This document shows, one piece after another, positions 1 through 8,261 of a DNA stretch of 64,000 nt. Each line of letters begins with the position of its first letter. Positions within the stretch are counted from its first letter, which is position 1. The notes below the pieces were generated by a model. The model ran no database searches. It saw nothing but the letters and a program-made list of their open reading frames with translations, and was not told where the DNA came from. Source of the stretch: Andreesenia angusta (GTDB taxonomy: Bacteria > Bacillota > Clostridia > Tissierellales > Gottschalkiaceae); assembly GCF_001855385.1 (NCBI RefSeq), contig NZ_MKIE01000001.1, positions 124,001-188,000 of the forward strand, written 5' to 3'. Made by a program: the position numbers and the translations under genes.

Positions 1-211
1 CTCCATTAACCGGGAAGGAAAGCCCTCCAGCTTCTCCTTCAAAGTCCATAAGCTCTCCGCCTGGAATCTCCGACTGCACCTTGAGGGCCGCATCCGCCTC
101 GCCTTCTGCATATACAGAAGGCGCAATCGCAAGTGAATATATGATTGCCAGCGCCAAAGATAGTGCTGTTGAAAAAAAACGCTGTCTTGACTTGAAATAC
201 CTACCTGCCAT
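1..211 (-). CDS. Secreted protein with signal peptide, 3' part outside window
   Basis: A reading frame starts at the ATG at 211, behind a strong AAAAGGAGG site, and runs off the left edge after about 70 codons. Residues 4-11 are basic, residues 15-35 are hydrophobic, and a VYA-EG junction follows. This is a typical Sec signal peptide, so the product is exported. The mature part seen so far is Gly/Glu rich and matches nothing I recognise. It is the last visible gene of a three-gene minus-strand run with the two membrane proteins at 228-1281, which suggests a shared envelope function. Confidence 0.75.
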   Translation of the reverse strand, partial: MAGRYFKSRQRFFSTALSLALAIIYSLAIAPSVYAEGEADAALKVQSEIPGGELMDFEGEAGGLSFPVNG

Positions 212-227
212 ATTGTCACCTCCTTTT

Positions 228-686
228 CTAAAGCTTGGATATAGACCCTATGAGGCCCATCCAAAGCATAGTAACCAGAAATCCTATAGCTGATGGAATC
301 AGCATGTTCTTCATGCCCCTTGCGCCTCTCTTCATCATCTCCGTACCGGCCGTAGCTCCTCCTATCATGACAGCGGCCGAAGCAAAAGACATAGCTGCCT
401 GCCATTTGAAAAGCAGCGTAGATAGTGTAGCCAGCGCTAGAAAAGGCAGCATGTACATGTAGCCGTCCAGCACACCTTCAGCTATTCCAGAAACTCCATG
501 CTTTCTCCTGACTTCAGGGTTCAAAGCCCCGAAAAGCGATATACTGCTTCCTAAAGAAATCCCTGCCATCACAAGTGAAACTGCTGCTCCAATTGCGATA
601 TGACTAGCTTTCGAATTGGGGACCGCTGAATTTACTCCAAGCACTCCAAATACCACAAAGCTCAAGATGACCAGTGTCCATTTCAC
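228..686 (-). CDS. Small multi-pass membrane protein, unknown function
   Basis: The product is about 152 residues and strongly hydrophobic, with four probable membrane segments. The GTG at 686 is chosen because an AGAGGAGG site lies about 7 bases before it; a longer frame to 719 would place that site inside the gene. The central region has a Gly/Ser-rich helix, and the C-terminal half is rich in small residues with a KRGARGMKN loop. It sits between a Yip1-like membrane protein and an exported protein on the same strand with short gaps, so the three are probably co-transcribed. I cannot assign a function. Confidence 0.7.
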   Translation of the reverse strand: MKWTLVILSFVVFGVLGVNSAVPNSKASHIAIGAAVSLVMAGISLGSSISLFGALNPEVRRKHGVSGIAEGVLDGYMYMLPFLALATLSTLLFKWQAAMSFASAAVMIGGATAGTEMMKRGARGMKNMLIPSAIGFLVTMLWMGLIGSISKL

Positions 687-708
687 ATTAAAACCTCCTC
701 TCCGTTTT

Positions 709-1281
709 CTAGCTTCCAAACAAACTCAGCAGACCCCATCCCAGAAGCGTGATGCTTCCAAGCGCTGTTGTAAGCATAAGGCTGACTGTCAAATTCCCGC
801 TTGTAAGCTCCTTTATGCTGTGTATCATCGGGTTTAGCGCCCAGAGCACTCCTGTAACCCCGAAAGCTATAGATGTATTCCATCCCGCTAGAAGGTTGAA
901 CGCTATACCCAGTATTACATATACAAGAGTTGGAGTGTAGCCAAGCCCGAAGGCCTTTACAGTCCATGCGTAGTCCTTATCTCCTCCGTAGGACTTTGAT
1001 ATGGCATTTGCCAGCAGTGAAAGCAACGCTATACCTCCCGTTCCGTATAGAAGCCCTAGAGCCATAAATATCAGCAGTCCACCTGTACTTAGCTTTCCAG
1101 CTCTGTTCATATCAAGCCCTGTCTGCAAAAAGAAAAGCATAAAGGCAAGTGCTGAAATAGTGAGTCCCACAGCCCAGTGGAACTGCTTTAGATGGTTTTT
1201 AAGAAACCCTCCGGGGTTTACCATTATCATAAATATAGACTTAAATCCGCTCTTTTTCAGCGCTTCAACTCTGCTCTGCAT
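709..1281 (-). CDS. Yip1-like multi-pass membrane protein
   Basis: This 190-residue protein has a short cytoplasmic N-terminus containing a VNPGGF motif, then five hydrophobic segments. The NPxxxF-plus-five-helix layout is that of the bacterial Yip1 family, whose role is poorly known. A GAGGAGGG site lies just before the ATG at 1281. A promoter with a good -10 lies about 30 bases further upstream. It heads the minus-strand operon with the two genes down to position 1. The family call is tentative because it rests on topology and one motif. Confidence 0.6.
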   Translation of the reverse strand: MQSRVEALKKSGFKSIFMIMVNPGGFLKNHLKQFHWAVGLTISALAFMLFFLQTGLDMNRAGKLSTGGLLIFMALGLLYGTGGIALLSLLANAISKSYGGDKDYAWTVKAFGLGYTPTLVYVILGIAFNLLAGWNTSIAFGVTGVLWALNPMIHSIKELTSGNLTVSLMLTTALGSITLLGWGLLSLFGS

Positions 1282-1311
1282 CTCTATCCCTCCTCGCTAT
1301 TTATCTTATTT

Positions 1312-1340
1312 ATTATACCCCAGTTTTAATCCACTGTAAC
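1312..1340 (-). promoter_or_regulatory. Probable sigma-A promoter of the Yip1-like operon
   Basis: On the minus strand a GTTACA -35 is followed after 17 bases by a perfect TATAAT -10. The start codon at 1281 is about 30 bases downstream. Confidence 0.6.
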
Positions 1341-1396
1341 TTGTAAGTATTTTTTGAGTTTTTTTGTTTGCTCCAGTTTTTTTATGGGTAGTAACT

Positions 1397-1433
1397 CTAT
1401 AGATAGTACCTATGAGTAAGATTTTATCTATAG
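1397..1433. promoter_or_regulatory. Inverted repeat upstream of prxU
   Basis: CTATAGAT at 1397-1404 is repeated inverted as ATCTATAG at 1426-1433, with further CTAT-type half sites between. The repeat lies 25-60 bases before the peroxiredoxin start, where an operator or overlapping promoter would be. It does not match a Fur, PerR or OhrR box that I know, and no convincing -35/-10 pair was found around it. Confidence 0.35.
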
Positions 1434-1457
1434 GTAATGCTTATCAGGAGGTGCAAT

Positions 1458-2174
1458 ATGCCAGAGGAAATCAAAGCAGGCTGTACAAGGCCTGAACTCA
1501 AAAACAAAGTAGCCGAAAAAGCAGCTAAGGCTGTTGTTGAAACAGTAAAGGAGGAGCAGCAGATGTTAAAAGTAGGAAGACCGGCCCCAAATTTTAGCGC
1601 ACCAGCGTACTACAAAGGAAAGTTTGTAAATGTGAATCTAGAAGACTACAGTGGGAAGTGGGTTCTTCTATGTTTCTATCCAGGAGACTTCACTTTTGTC
1701 TGAGCGACTGAAGTTTCAGCAGTTGCTGAAAAGAACTCGGAGTTCCAAGACCTAGATGTGCAAGTGCTCTCTGTAAGCGTCGACTCTCCATTTGTTCACA
1801 AAATTTGGAACGACCATGAGCTTTCAAAGATGATAGGAAGTGACATGCCTTTCCCAATGCTTTCAGACCAAGACGGAAGCATCGGAAAGATGTACGGAAT
1901 ATATGACGAAAATGCCGGCGTTGAGACAAGAGGGCGATTCATAATAGATCCAGACGGAGTTGTGCAGGCATTCGAGGTGCTCACTCCTCCAGTTGGAAGA
2001 AATGTGTCCGAGTCTATAAGGCAGATACAGGCGTTCCAGCACGTCAGAGCCACAGGCGGAGCTGAAGTTACTCCTTCAGGCTGGAAGCCAGGAAAGAAAG
2101 TCCTTAAGCCAGGCCCAGATCTAGTAGGGAACGTATGGAAAGAGTGGAGCGTAAGCGAAGCTTTTGAAGACTAA
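1458..2174 (+). CDS. prxU: Selenocysteine-containing peroxiredoxin (TGA at 1701 read as Sec)
   Basis: This is a typical AhpC/Prx1-type peroxiredoxin that reduces peroxides with a catalytic selenocysteine. The frame from the ATG at 1458 (GGAGG 7 bases before) is open to 2174 except for one TGA at 1701-1703, codon 82. That codon falls exactly where the peroxidatic Cys belongs: GDFTFV-U-ATEV replaces the usual FTFVCPTE. A SECIS-like hairpin follows at once. The product is 238 residues, with a roughly 34-residue extension before MLKVGRPAPNF. The C-terminal resolving-Cys motif VCP is TPSGWKPG here, so no classical resolving Cys is present and a separate thiol must regenerate the enzyme. Sequence and layout agree with PrxU of amino-acid-fermenting Clostridia. 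An ordinary gene finder would split it into 1458-1703 and 1758-2174. Confidence 0.95.
1714..1731 (+). promoter_or_regulatory. Bacterial SECIS element of prxU
   Basis: UUUCAGC at 1714-1720 pairs perfectly with GCUGAAA at 1725-1731 around an AGUU tetraloop. The stem begins 10 bases after the TGA, and the apical loop lies 17 bases from it. This fits the rules known for bacterial SECIS elements: loop 16-37 bases downstream of the UGA, short stem, and a G in the first two loop bases. It is expected to recruit SelB. Confidence 0.85.
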
Positions 2175-2248
2175 AAAGTTTTCAAACAGTATCTCTGGGT
2201 ATATCTAGGATATGACGCATTTTATATTCTAGAAAAGGAGTGAGTGAA

Positions 2249-2497
2249 ATGGGCGTACTGAGCTGGATTATTGTAGGAGGGCTAGCCGGATGGGTGGCGA
2301 GTAAATTCACCGGAAAAGATGCCAGCATGGGTCTTATGGCCAATATCGTAGTTGGAATAATCGGAGGGCTTCTCGGCGGATGGATAGTTTCATTCATAGG
2401 CGGAAGCGGTGTAACAGGTTTCAACCTCTATAGCTTTGCAGTCGCAACTTTCGGAGCAGTTGTACTGCTTACAATTTTAAAGATGATAAAAAAGTAG
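2249..2497 (+). CDS. GlsB/YeaQ/YmgE-family small membrane protein
   Basis: The product is 82 residues with three hydrophobic, Gly-rich segments. It has the GGLAGWVASKFTGKD pattern after the first helix and GGLLGGWI in the second, as in the transglycosylase-associated or GlsB family of stress-linked membrane proteins. The ATG at 2249 is preferred because AAAGGAG ends 8 bases before it; the in-frame GTG at 2240 overlaps that site. A terminator overlaps the stop codon. It follows prxU by 74 bases on the same strand, which fits a stress role for both. Confidence 0.85.
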   Translation: MGVLSWIIVGGLAGWVASKFTGKDASMGLMANIVVGIIGGLLGGWIVSFIGGSGVTGFNLYSFAVATFGAVVLLTILKMIKK

Positions 2498-2524
2498 AGA
2501 GGCCAGAGGCTTCTCTACTTTTTT
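2492..2524 (+). terminator. Rho-independent terminator after the GlsB-like gene
   Basis: AAGTAGAGAgGCC pairs with GGCtTCTCTACTT around a short loop, and a run of T follows. The stop codon lies inside the 5' arm. Confidence 0.85.
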
Positions 2525-2551
2525 GTGCTGAAGACACTTAAGCTCTATACT
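2523..2551 (+). promoter_or_regulatory. Possible promoter with flanking dyad before the helicase gene
   Basis: TTGTGC and TATACT are separated by 17 bases. An inverted repeat, ACACTTAAGC at 2534-2543 and GCTAAGTGT at 2560-2568, brackets the -10 and could be an operator. A second hairpin, GCAGC-GAGAT-GCTGC near 2581-2595, lies in the predicted leader and is followed by a T-rich stretch. Confidence 0.4.
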
Positions 2552-2634
2552 ATGTCTAGGCTAAGTGTTATACTTAATTAGCAGCGAGATGCTGCATTTT
2601 CACTTTATTTTTATAGAAAGACAAGAGGACAAAT

Positions 2635-3765
2635 ATGAATAAATTCCAAGACTTTAATTTAAAGCAGTTTTTAGTAGAAAACTTGAAATCTCAAGGCATA
2701 GACAAGCCTACACCGATACAGGACATGACCATCCCCATAATAATGGAGGGCTCTGACGTTTTAGCCGAAGCGCAGACGGGAACCGGAAAGACGCTCGCCT
2801 TTCTGCTCCCTATTTTTCAAAACCTAGACTCTGAGTCTCCACATGTCCAGGCCCTTATAGTCACACCGACAAGGGAGCTTGCAATCCAAATAACCTCTGA
2901 AGCCAAGAAGCTGGCTGCAAATACAGACATAACTATTCTGCCGGTGTTTGGAGGCCAGGATATAAACGCACAGCTTAAAAAACTGAACGGAAAAGTGGAC
3001 ATAGTGGTGGCAACGCCTGGAAGGCTTCTAGACCATATCAGAAGAGAGACGGTCGACATAAGTCATTTGAGCACGCTTGTGCTAGACGAAGCTGACCAGA
3101 TGCTCTATATAGGCTTCCGAAACGAAGTCGAGATGATACTCAAGAGCACGAACAAAGACAAGCAGACTCTCTGCTTCTCGGCGACACTTGACTCCAAGGT
3201 GAAGAAGCTGGCCTACAAGTTTATGAAAGACCCTCTAGAGATGAGAGCCCCTAGCCAGAATGTCACACTTGACACCATAGAACAGCGAATAGTGAGAGTC
3301 TCCGACAGATGGAAGCAGGAAGCCCTCTTCGCGGAACTCGACAGCACCAACCCATTTCTGGCCATAATCTTCTGCAGGACCAAGCGAAGGGTGGACAAGC
3401 TAGAGGAAGCCATGAGCCAGAAAAAATACCTCTGCAACAAGCTTCACGGCGGAATGACGCAAAGCGCCAGACAGAAAGTCATGAAGTCGTTCAGGGAAGC
3501 TAGGATACAGTACCTTGTGGCCACTGACGTAGCGGCTAGAGGTCTTGACATCTCTGGTGTTTCCCATATATACAATTTCGATGTTCCAGAGGAATCAGAG
3601 ACTTATATCCACAGGATAGGACGTACAGGCAGAATGGGCGACGATGGGGTTGCCATAACTTTCGTAGCGCCTAAGGATGAAGCCATGGTATCTGAAATCG
3701 AAAAAAAGATAGGTTTGAAAATACCTAGCTCAGAGTACAGCCGCAGTACCAAAGACAAAAAATAA
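2635..3765 (+). CDS. DEAD-box ATP-dependent RNA helicase, core only
   Basis: The 376-residue protein holds all helicase motifs in order. These are Q motif PTPIQ (25-29), motif I AQTGTGKT (46-53), Ia PTRELA, II DEAD (151-154), III SAT (182-184), IV IIFCRTK, V ATDVAARGLDI and VI HRIGRTGR. It stops about 40 residues after motif VI, so it lacks the C-terminal RNA-binding extension of CshA or DbpA types. Such enzymes unwind short RNA duplexes in ribosome assembly, mRNA decay or cold adaptation. It has its own promoter region and a strong terminator. A second DEAD-box gene with a DbpA domain lies at 37908-39326. Confidence 0.93.
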   Translation: MNKFQDFNLKQFLVENLKSQGIDKPTPIQDMTIPIIMEGSDVLAEAQTGTGKTLAFLLPIFQNLDSESPHVQALIVTPTRELAIQITSEAKKLAANTDITILPVFGGQDINAQLKKLNGKVDIVVATPGRLLDHIRRETVDISHLSTLVLDEADQMLYIGFRNEVEMILKSTNKDKQTLCFSATLDSKVKKLAYKFMKDPLEMRAPSQNVTLDTIEQRIVRVSDRWKQEALFAELDSTNPFLAIIFCRTKRRVDKLEEAMSQKKYLCNKLHGGMTQSARQKVMKSFREARIQYLVATDVAARGLDISGVSHIYNFDVPEESETYIHRIGRTGRMGDDGVAITFVAPKDEAMVSEIEKKIGLKIPSSEYSRSTKDKK

Positions 3766-3808
3766 AGAGCCACACTCTCTAAAATCCGAGAGCATGTGGC
3801 TCTTTTTT
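3764..3808. terminator. Bidirectional terminator between helicase and CMD genes
   Basis: AAGAGCCACAcTCTC and GAGAGcaTGTGGCTCTT form a long stem flanked by A-rich and T-rich tracts. It can end transcription of both convergent genes. Confidence 0.9.
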
Positions 3809-3824
3809 CATCCTATAACCGCTG

Positions 3825-4148
3825 CTATTTAGACTCTTCGTCCTCTTCCTCAACCAGGGCCAACAAGGCTTCCATCATTGTGGGAAACCCGGAAGTAGGA
3901 GCTACCAGCAGAATAGCGTGCTCTATCTCTTCCCAACTGCATCCGGCCTTTCTGGCTTTTCTGATATGCGTCTTAAGCGAAAGGCTGTGCTGTCCGGAAG
4001 CTGACACCGCTACTTTTATAAGCCATCTTGACTTTTCATCAAGCGGTCCACCTTCTTCGTGTAGCTTGCGACCGAAATCCTGATACGCCTCGTATATCCC
4101 CTTGTGTTTTTCCTTAAAATGAGTCAAATTCTTCTCTATCGCGTCCAT
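3825..4148 (-). CDS. Carboxymuconolactone decarboxylase-like (AhpD-fold) protein
   Basis: The product is 107 residues with the CMD core: a helix-rich N-terminus, then KVAVSASGQHSLSLKTHI and GCSWEEIEHAI. In the redox-active AhpD members the CxxCxxxH motif sits here. In this protein the two Cys positions are His and Ser (HxxSxxxH), so it is unlikely to be a disulfide reductase and is closer to the decarboxylase-like subgroup. An AGGGAGGG site precedes the ATG at 4148. The C-terminal end is a Glu-rich tail. Substrate unknown. Confidence 0.8.
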   Translation of the reverse strand: MDAIEKNLTHFKEKHKGIYEAYQDFGRKLHEEGGPLDEKSRWLIKVAVSASGQHSLSLKTHIRKARKAGCSWEEIEHAILLVAPTSGFPTMMEALLALVEEEDEESK

Positions 4149-4182
4149 TTCAATCCCTCCCTGAAAATTATTGTTTTAAGCA

Positions 4183-5472
4183 CTATCTAGGTGTGTAGAA
4201 ATTCTCCGTGAAGTATATATACCCTTCGTTGTTCTGGGCTATTCCAGCCCCAAAACGCTCTATTTCCGAAAGTATTGCTTCCCTGTGAGACCCTGAATTC
4301 ATCCACGCTTCATGTGCATATATCGCATTTGGGTAGCCTGCTGCTATGTTCTCTGCTGCACTCATGTAGAGGATTCCGCTGTTCTCTATTCTGTCAAAAG
4401 GAGATTCGCCGTCAGGGTTTTCGTGCGAAAAGTAGTTTCTCTCCGACATGTCCTCGCTATGACCTACAGCTACCTCTGACATCTCTTCACTCCAGACGAA
4501 GTAGTTGAGGCCGTATCGGCTTCGCACTCCGTTTGAAAGATCTAGAAGCTGTTTTTCATTCGCCTTTTTTATGTCCAAGCTGTACTTGGAGTCGTTCCTT
4601 GAGTACACATCTTTGTCCATAAGCAGCAGCGATGTCACAGTGTTGGACTCGTGCACGTCTACAAACAGGGTGAGCACCTGGTCTTCTACATATATGTCGT
4701 ACTTGCCGTCGAAAAAGCTTCTTCCATCCGGGAATTCCGCCTCTACATTTGGGCTCATCATGCCAAAGCGCACTCTGCCGTCGTACTCCAGGTCATTAGA
4801 GTTGGTGTATATAGCCACTACCTTTCCCTCTTCCACTCCTATCTGGACATATCTGCTGTAGTCTGAGCTGTATATATACCATAGGAACCCCTTCTCGCTT
4901 CTATCCTTCCTGTCTGGACTGCCCATTCTACTCACAAGCTCGTCCTCGCTCTGGCCTATATAGAAAGAGTCGTTCCCCACGTTAACTCTTCCGCTCTTTA
5001 CCATCTCGTAGTTCTTGTCTTCTATTGTGACTATTCTGCTCTCGTTGTCCCATGAAACTTCCATGCCGAACGTCTCTGCTACAAACCTGACAGGCACGAA
5101 CATCCTGCCCGAGATTGAAACTACGGGAGCGTCAAGCCAGATTTCCTCTCCGTTGACAGTGGCGTACTCGCTGCCTTCTCTTAGCCTCGCCTCTGTCTCG
5201 CCTTTTACAGCAATAGCAGTCTGAGTCTCGTTGTCCCACTCCACTTTGGCGCCGATGCCTTCCAGTACTGCCCTCATCGGGAGCATGGTCCTTTCATTTA
5301 CCACTACAGGGTCCACATCGGATACAAGCCTCTCTTCGTTGATCACAACGCTTATCTTGTCTCTTCCTTCATTCCTTTCGCAGCCAAACTGGAAAGCCAG
5401 TAGTGAAAATACCAGCAACACCAGCGCATACTTCCTAGTGCTTTTAATTGAAAAAAACAGTTCTGATTTCAT
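4183..5472 (-). CDS. Lipoprotein with copper-amine-oxidase-like N domain and CAP/SCP domain
   Basis: The 429-residue protein has a basic N-terminus, a hydrophobic stretch and a lipobox-like LLAFQFGC with Cys at about 31, so it is predicted to be lipid-anchored outside the cell. Residues about 38-150 form the stalk-like copper-amine-oxidase N-terminal domain (MLPMRAVLEGIG, MFVPVRFVAETFG). Residues about 155-290 resemble the CAP-associated domain. Residues about 305-427 are a CAP/SCP domain with HSEDM, YFSHENPDG and HEAWMNSGSHREAIL motifs. Bacterial CAP proteins of this kind are secreted or wall-associated, but their biochemical role is unsettled. The gene appears to be a single unit, with the terminator of the upstream gene just before it. 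Confidence 0.9.
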   Translation of the reverse strand: MKSELFFSIKSTRKYALVLLVFSLLAFQFGCERNEGRDKISVVINEERLVSDVDPVVVNERTMLPMRAVLEGIGAKVEWDNETQTAIAVKGETEARLREGSEYATVNGEEIWLDAPVVSISGRMFVPVRFVAETFGMEVSWDNESRIVTIEDKNYEMVKSGRVNVGNDSFYIGQSEDELVSRMGSPDRKDRSEKGFLWYIYSSDYSRYVQIGVEEGKVVAIYTNSNDLEYDGRVRFGMMSPNVEAEFPDGRSFFDGKYDIYVEDQVLTLFVDVHESNTVTSLLLMDKDVYSRNDSKYSLDIKKANEKQLLDLSNGVRSRYGLNYFVWSEEMSEVAVGHSEDMSERNYFSHENPDGESPFDRIENSGILYMSAAENIAAGYPNAIYAHEAWMNSGSHREAILSEIERFGAGIAQNNEGYIYFTENFYTPR

Positions 5473-5512
5473 TTTATCCCCCCTAGCACCTAAAGCTAGA
5501 ACCCCTCATTCT

Positions 5513-5542
5513 AAAAAAAGAGAATGTCTAGCATCCTCTTTT
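5513..5542 (-). terminator. Terminator after the two-domain nitroreductase-like gene
   Basis: On the minus strand AAAAGAGGATG pairs with CATTCTCTTTT around a CTAGA loop, followed by more T. Confidence 0.8.
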
Positions 5543-5547
5543 AAAGT

Positions 5548-6462
5548 CTATATATTGTACTCAGCTATATACCTGTACTTTGTCTCGCTTCCCTCTACCT
5601 CGCCGTCTATCAGCTCCCAAGTGCTTTTAGACCCCAGGTAGTGGCCTGTCTTCATCATGGACTCGAAGTAGTACATTATGACACCTGCGTCTACCAGCGA
5701 GTACCCCGCCTCTTCAGAGTGCGCCATAAGCAGCTTGACCTTGTTCTTTTCAACTAGGAATCTCCACGGCTGCAAGTTCCTGTTGGAAGGAGCGAATCTG
5801 ACATAGTAGAACAGGTCGTATAGTCCCATGTCGTCTAGATCTTCTACTGTAGCAGGGTTCTCTACACTGTCTTTGAAAACTATCTTCTCTATTCCAAGTC
5901 TACTTCCCGAAGTCGATGCGAACCTAGATGCCTCTTTCTTGACTTCAGGCTTGCCCATAGCCGAGAGATATGTGTCTCCCCCTTCATGTCCTGTTATCTT
6001 CTCTGAAAGTAGTTCAAAGGGATTTCTCAGTGGCGGGTAACCTATGGCCAGCAGATAGCCTATCTGCCCTCCACTTTCTCCAAGCACCTCTTTTCTCTTC
6101 TCCACATCTACATGAGTCATAGTCAGCCAGCATCCATCAACTCCCATGTCGTTTATAAGTGAAAGCAGCTTTTCTGTGTAGTAAGCCCCGTATATCTCTG
6201 TCTTGTCTTCACTATCCTTAAACTCTATACCTATATAGTGAGGGCTCTTTACCATGACGCCTGCGTATCCGCCTATGCCGTCGAGCTCTCTAGCTATTCT
6301 GTCCCCGTCTTCATACAGGACAAATCCAAGGTTTACGTCTGAAGCTTCATCAAGTACGCTTTCCATGCTCTTCTTTATATCTTTCAAGGTGTTTTCCCTT
6401 AGATCTTTATTCCTGAACTCTCTAGATGATTTTCTGTTTCTTAAAAAATTTGCCATCAACAT
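5548..6462 (-). CDS. Nitroreductase-family protein with duplicated fold
   Basis: The protein has 304 residues. The N-terminal part (NRKSSREFRNKDL) and the part near residue 225 (YYVRFAPSNRNLQPWRFLVE) both resemble FMN-nitroreductase elements. The second block, APSNRNLQPW, is the usual flavin/NAD(P)H-binding signature. The central region carries the GCWLTM segment typical of TM1586-like nitroreductases, in which two subdomains are fused in one chain. A related gene lies at 49354-50196. Substrate is unknown; such proteins reduce quinones, nitro compounds or other small electrophiles. A GAGGAGG site lies 7 bases before the ATG at 6462. Confidence 0.8.
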   Translation of the reverse strand: MLMANFLRNRKSSREFRNKDLRENTLKDIKKSMESVLDEASDVNLGFVLYEDGDRIARELDGIGGYAGVMVKSPHYIGIEFKDSEDKTEIYGAYYTEKLLSLINDMGVDGCWLTMTHVDVEKRKEVLGESGGQIGYLLAIGYPPLRNPFELLSEKITGHEGGDTYLSAMGKPEVKKEASRFASTSGSRLGIEKIVFKDSVENPATVEDLDDMGLYDLFYYVRFAPSNRNLQPWRFLVEKNKVKLLMAHSEEAGYSLVDAGVIMYYFESMMKTGHYLGSKSTWELIDGEVEGSETKYRYIAEYNI

Positions 6463-6531
6463 AATAATTCCTCCTCTACTGTATCTAATGTAATATATAC
6501 CATATACTACGTGGATTTAATCAGCTTTTAT

Positions 6532-7653
6532 CTAGTGAAGCTGGTTATATATCCTGATATGGTTTAGTATATCTGTCCTAGAGACTATTCCGACCAGCGT
6601 ATCCCCGTCCATAACCAAGACCCTGCCTATCTCGTTCCTGAAAATCTTGTTCATAGCCTCCGCTACGCTGTCTTCCGGAGAGACTACAAGGCTTTCGTTT
6701 AGCTTTTCCGTCACAGCCTCCACATCTGTATACTCCCACGAATCTCTTTGAGTGCTCTTTATTCGCTCTATATTGACTATCCCTATGACTCTGTCTCTAC
6801 TCTTCACCGGAAAGCTTGAGTACTTGTACTTGTAGATGTAGTCTTCTACCATGTCTTTTATGCTTATGGAAGAGTTCACCGTCACGGGATTTTCGCTCAT
6901 GAATTTCCTCACCTTTATCTTTCCGAATATGTCGTTTACAATCAGGTTTTGATAGCTAGACTGTGATGCCTGGTTTATAAACCAGCCTATGAATACGAAC
7001 CAGATTCCGTTCACTATATTCCCTGTCAGTGCCAGGAATATCCCTAGAAATATTATAAGATATCCAAAAACTCCTCCTGCCGCTGAGGCTATCCTTGTGG
7101 CTACCTCAATATCGCCCTTGGCCTTCCAGATGGCGGCCCTCAGAACCCTTCCGCCGTCCAGTGGAAATGCCGGTATCATGTTGAAGAACGCCAGTATCAA
7201 GTTCACATTGGCTATATAAGTTATGGGAACTGTGACAAACTCCGGAGCCTCGACAAGTGACAGCAGCCTAGAGGCGACAAGTGTTGTAATCGCTATAGCG
7301 AGGCTCATCATGGGACCCGCTATAGCAATCTTGAGTTCTTTTACAGGGTCATCAGGCTCTCTCTCTATCTGCGCAACTCCTCCGAATATAAACAATGTTA
7401 TCTTCTTCACATCTATGCCCAGCCCTATGGATACAACAGAATGCGAGAGCTCGTGTAGCAGCACAGAGCCAAACAGCGCTATGGCCATTATTGCCGCCAA
7501 GCTCCATCTAGCAAAAGACGACCACTCCGGGTAGTTTGCTGGAAAGAAGCTCATAGCCAGCGTGAAAGTCACCAGTCCAAATACCACCAGCCAGCTTATG
7601 TTTATCTCTATATCTATACCTTTTACTTTTCCTATGGTTATTGAATTTTTCAT
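6532..7653 (-). CDS. Site-2-type zinc metalloprotease (M50) with two CBS domains
   Basis: The 373-residue protein has about six membrane segments. The zinc motif HELSH is at 67-71 and the third ligand motif, PAFPLDGGR, lies near residue 165. Together they mark an intramembrane site-2 protease. Residues about 235-373 form a tandem CBS pair, which in this subfamily probably binds an adenosine nucleotide and regulates activity. The ATG at 7653 is chosen because AGAGGGG lies 6 bases before it; the in-frame TTG at 7659 touches that site. The substrate is likely a membrane-bound anti-sigma factor or a signal-peptide remnant, but no candidate is adjacent. Confidence 0.9.
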   Translation of the reverse strand: MKNSITIGKVKGIDIEINISWLVVFGLVTFTLAMSFFPANYPEWSSFARWSLAAIMAIALFGSVLLHELSHSVVSIGLGIDVKKITLFIFGGVAQIEREPDDPVKELKIAIAGPMMSLAIAITTLVASRLLSLVEAPEFVTVPITYIANVNLILAFFNMIPAFPLDGGRVLRAAIWKAKGDIEVATRIASAAGGVFGYLIIFLGIFLALTGNIVNGIWFVFIGWFINQASQSSYQNLIVNDIFGKIKVRKFMSENPVTVNSSISIKDMVEDYIYKYKYSSFPVKSRDRVIGIVNIERIKSTQRDSWEYTDVEAVTEKLNESLVVSPEDSVAEAMNKIFRNEIGRVLVMDGDTLVGIVSRTDILNHIRIYNQLH

Positions 7654-7673
7654 CTTCAACCCCTCTTCCTATT

Positions 7674-8237
7674 TTATTCCAGTCTCCCCCACTTCATCTC
7701 TTCTCCTGCACTGTCGTATTTTTTTCTCTTCCCCGTTATTCTCTCTATCTCTACTCTGACAACACATGTCCTCTCAAGGCTCACCTCTATCGCCGAGTCA
7801 AAATATGGCATATTCTCAGGGGTATACTTTTCCGATATAAGCCTTAGCCCGTGTATCTTGGTTTTCTCGTCTTCTACCTCATATGCTTTTCCAAACACCA
7901 CGGCTGACTCAAACTCCGTTGTGAACTTCTTGCTGACTAGCTTGCCCAAACTAACTTTAGCATCTTTGGCTATTTCAAATTCGGACTCTTCTATAGGTGG
8001 AGGTACTTCTACATCTTCCACAAAGGCTATGCTCACATTGGAACTTTCCCTTATATTGCCTATCTTTCTGCCTTCACAGGCCCCATGTATATAAAGCACA
8101 TCTCCGTCTCTAGCTACCGAAACAGGTACAGCATACGGAAGGCCGTCTATACCAACTGTAGCTATGACTCCAAACTCGGACTTGTCCACTACATAGTATG
8201 CAAATTCCCTGTCCATCTCTCTGTCTGCTCTTCTCAT
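7674..8237 (-). CDS. Pyridoxamine 5'-phosphate oxidase-fold (NimA-like) flavoprotein
   Basis: The 187-residue protein has the split-barrel FMN-binding fold. Its N-terminus has GVIATVGIDGLPYAVPVS, followed by DVLYIHGACEGRKIGNI and a conserved NVSIAFVED strand, as in NimA/YwrF-type proteins often annotated as 5-nitroimidazole-resistance family. These bind FMN or haem and reduce small electrophiles; the true substrate here is unknown. It lies between a methyltransferase gene and the M50 protease gene on the same strand, 20-25 bases from each, so the three probably form one operon. Confidence 0.8.
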   Translation of the reverse strand: MRRADREMDREFAYYVVDKSEFGVIATVGIDGLPYAVPVSVARDGDVLYIHGACEGRKIGNIRESSNVSIAFVEDVEVPPPIEESEFEIAKDAKVSLGKLVSKKFTTEFESAVVFGKAYEVEDEKTKIHGLRLISEKYTPENMPYFDSAIEVSLERTCVVRVEIERITGKRKKYDSAGEEMKWGRLE

Positions 8238-8261
8238 TCTATCTACCTACTTTCTGCAAAT

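Noticed and set aside
3825..4148. AhpD-type peroxidase partner
   Set aside because: The CxxCxxxH residues are replaced (HxxSxxxH), so a disulfide role is not supported.
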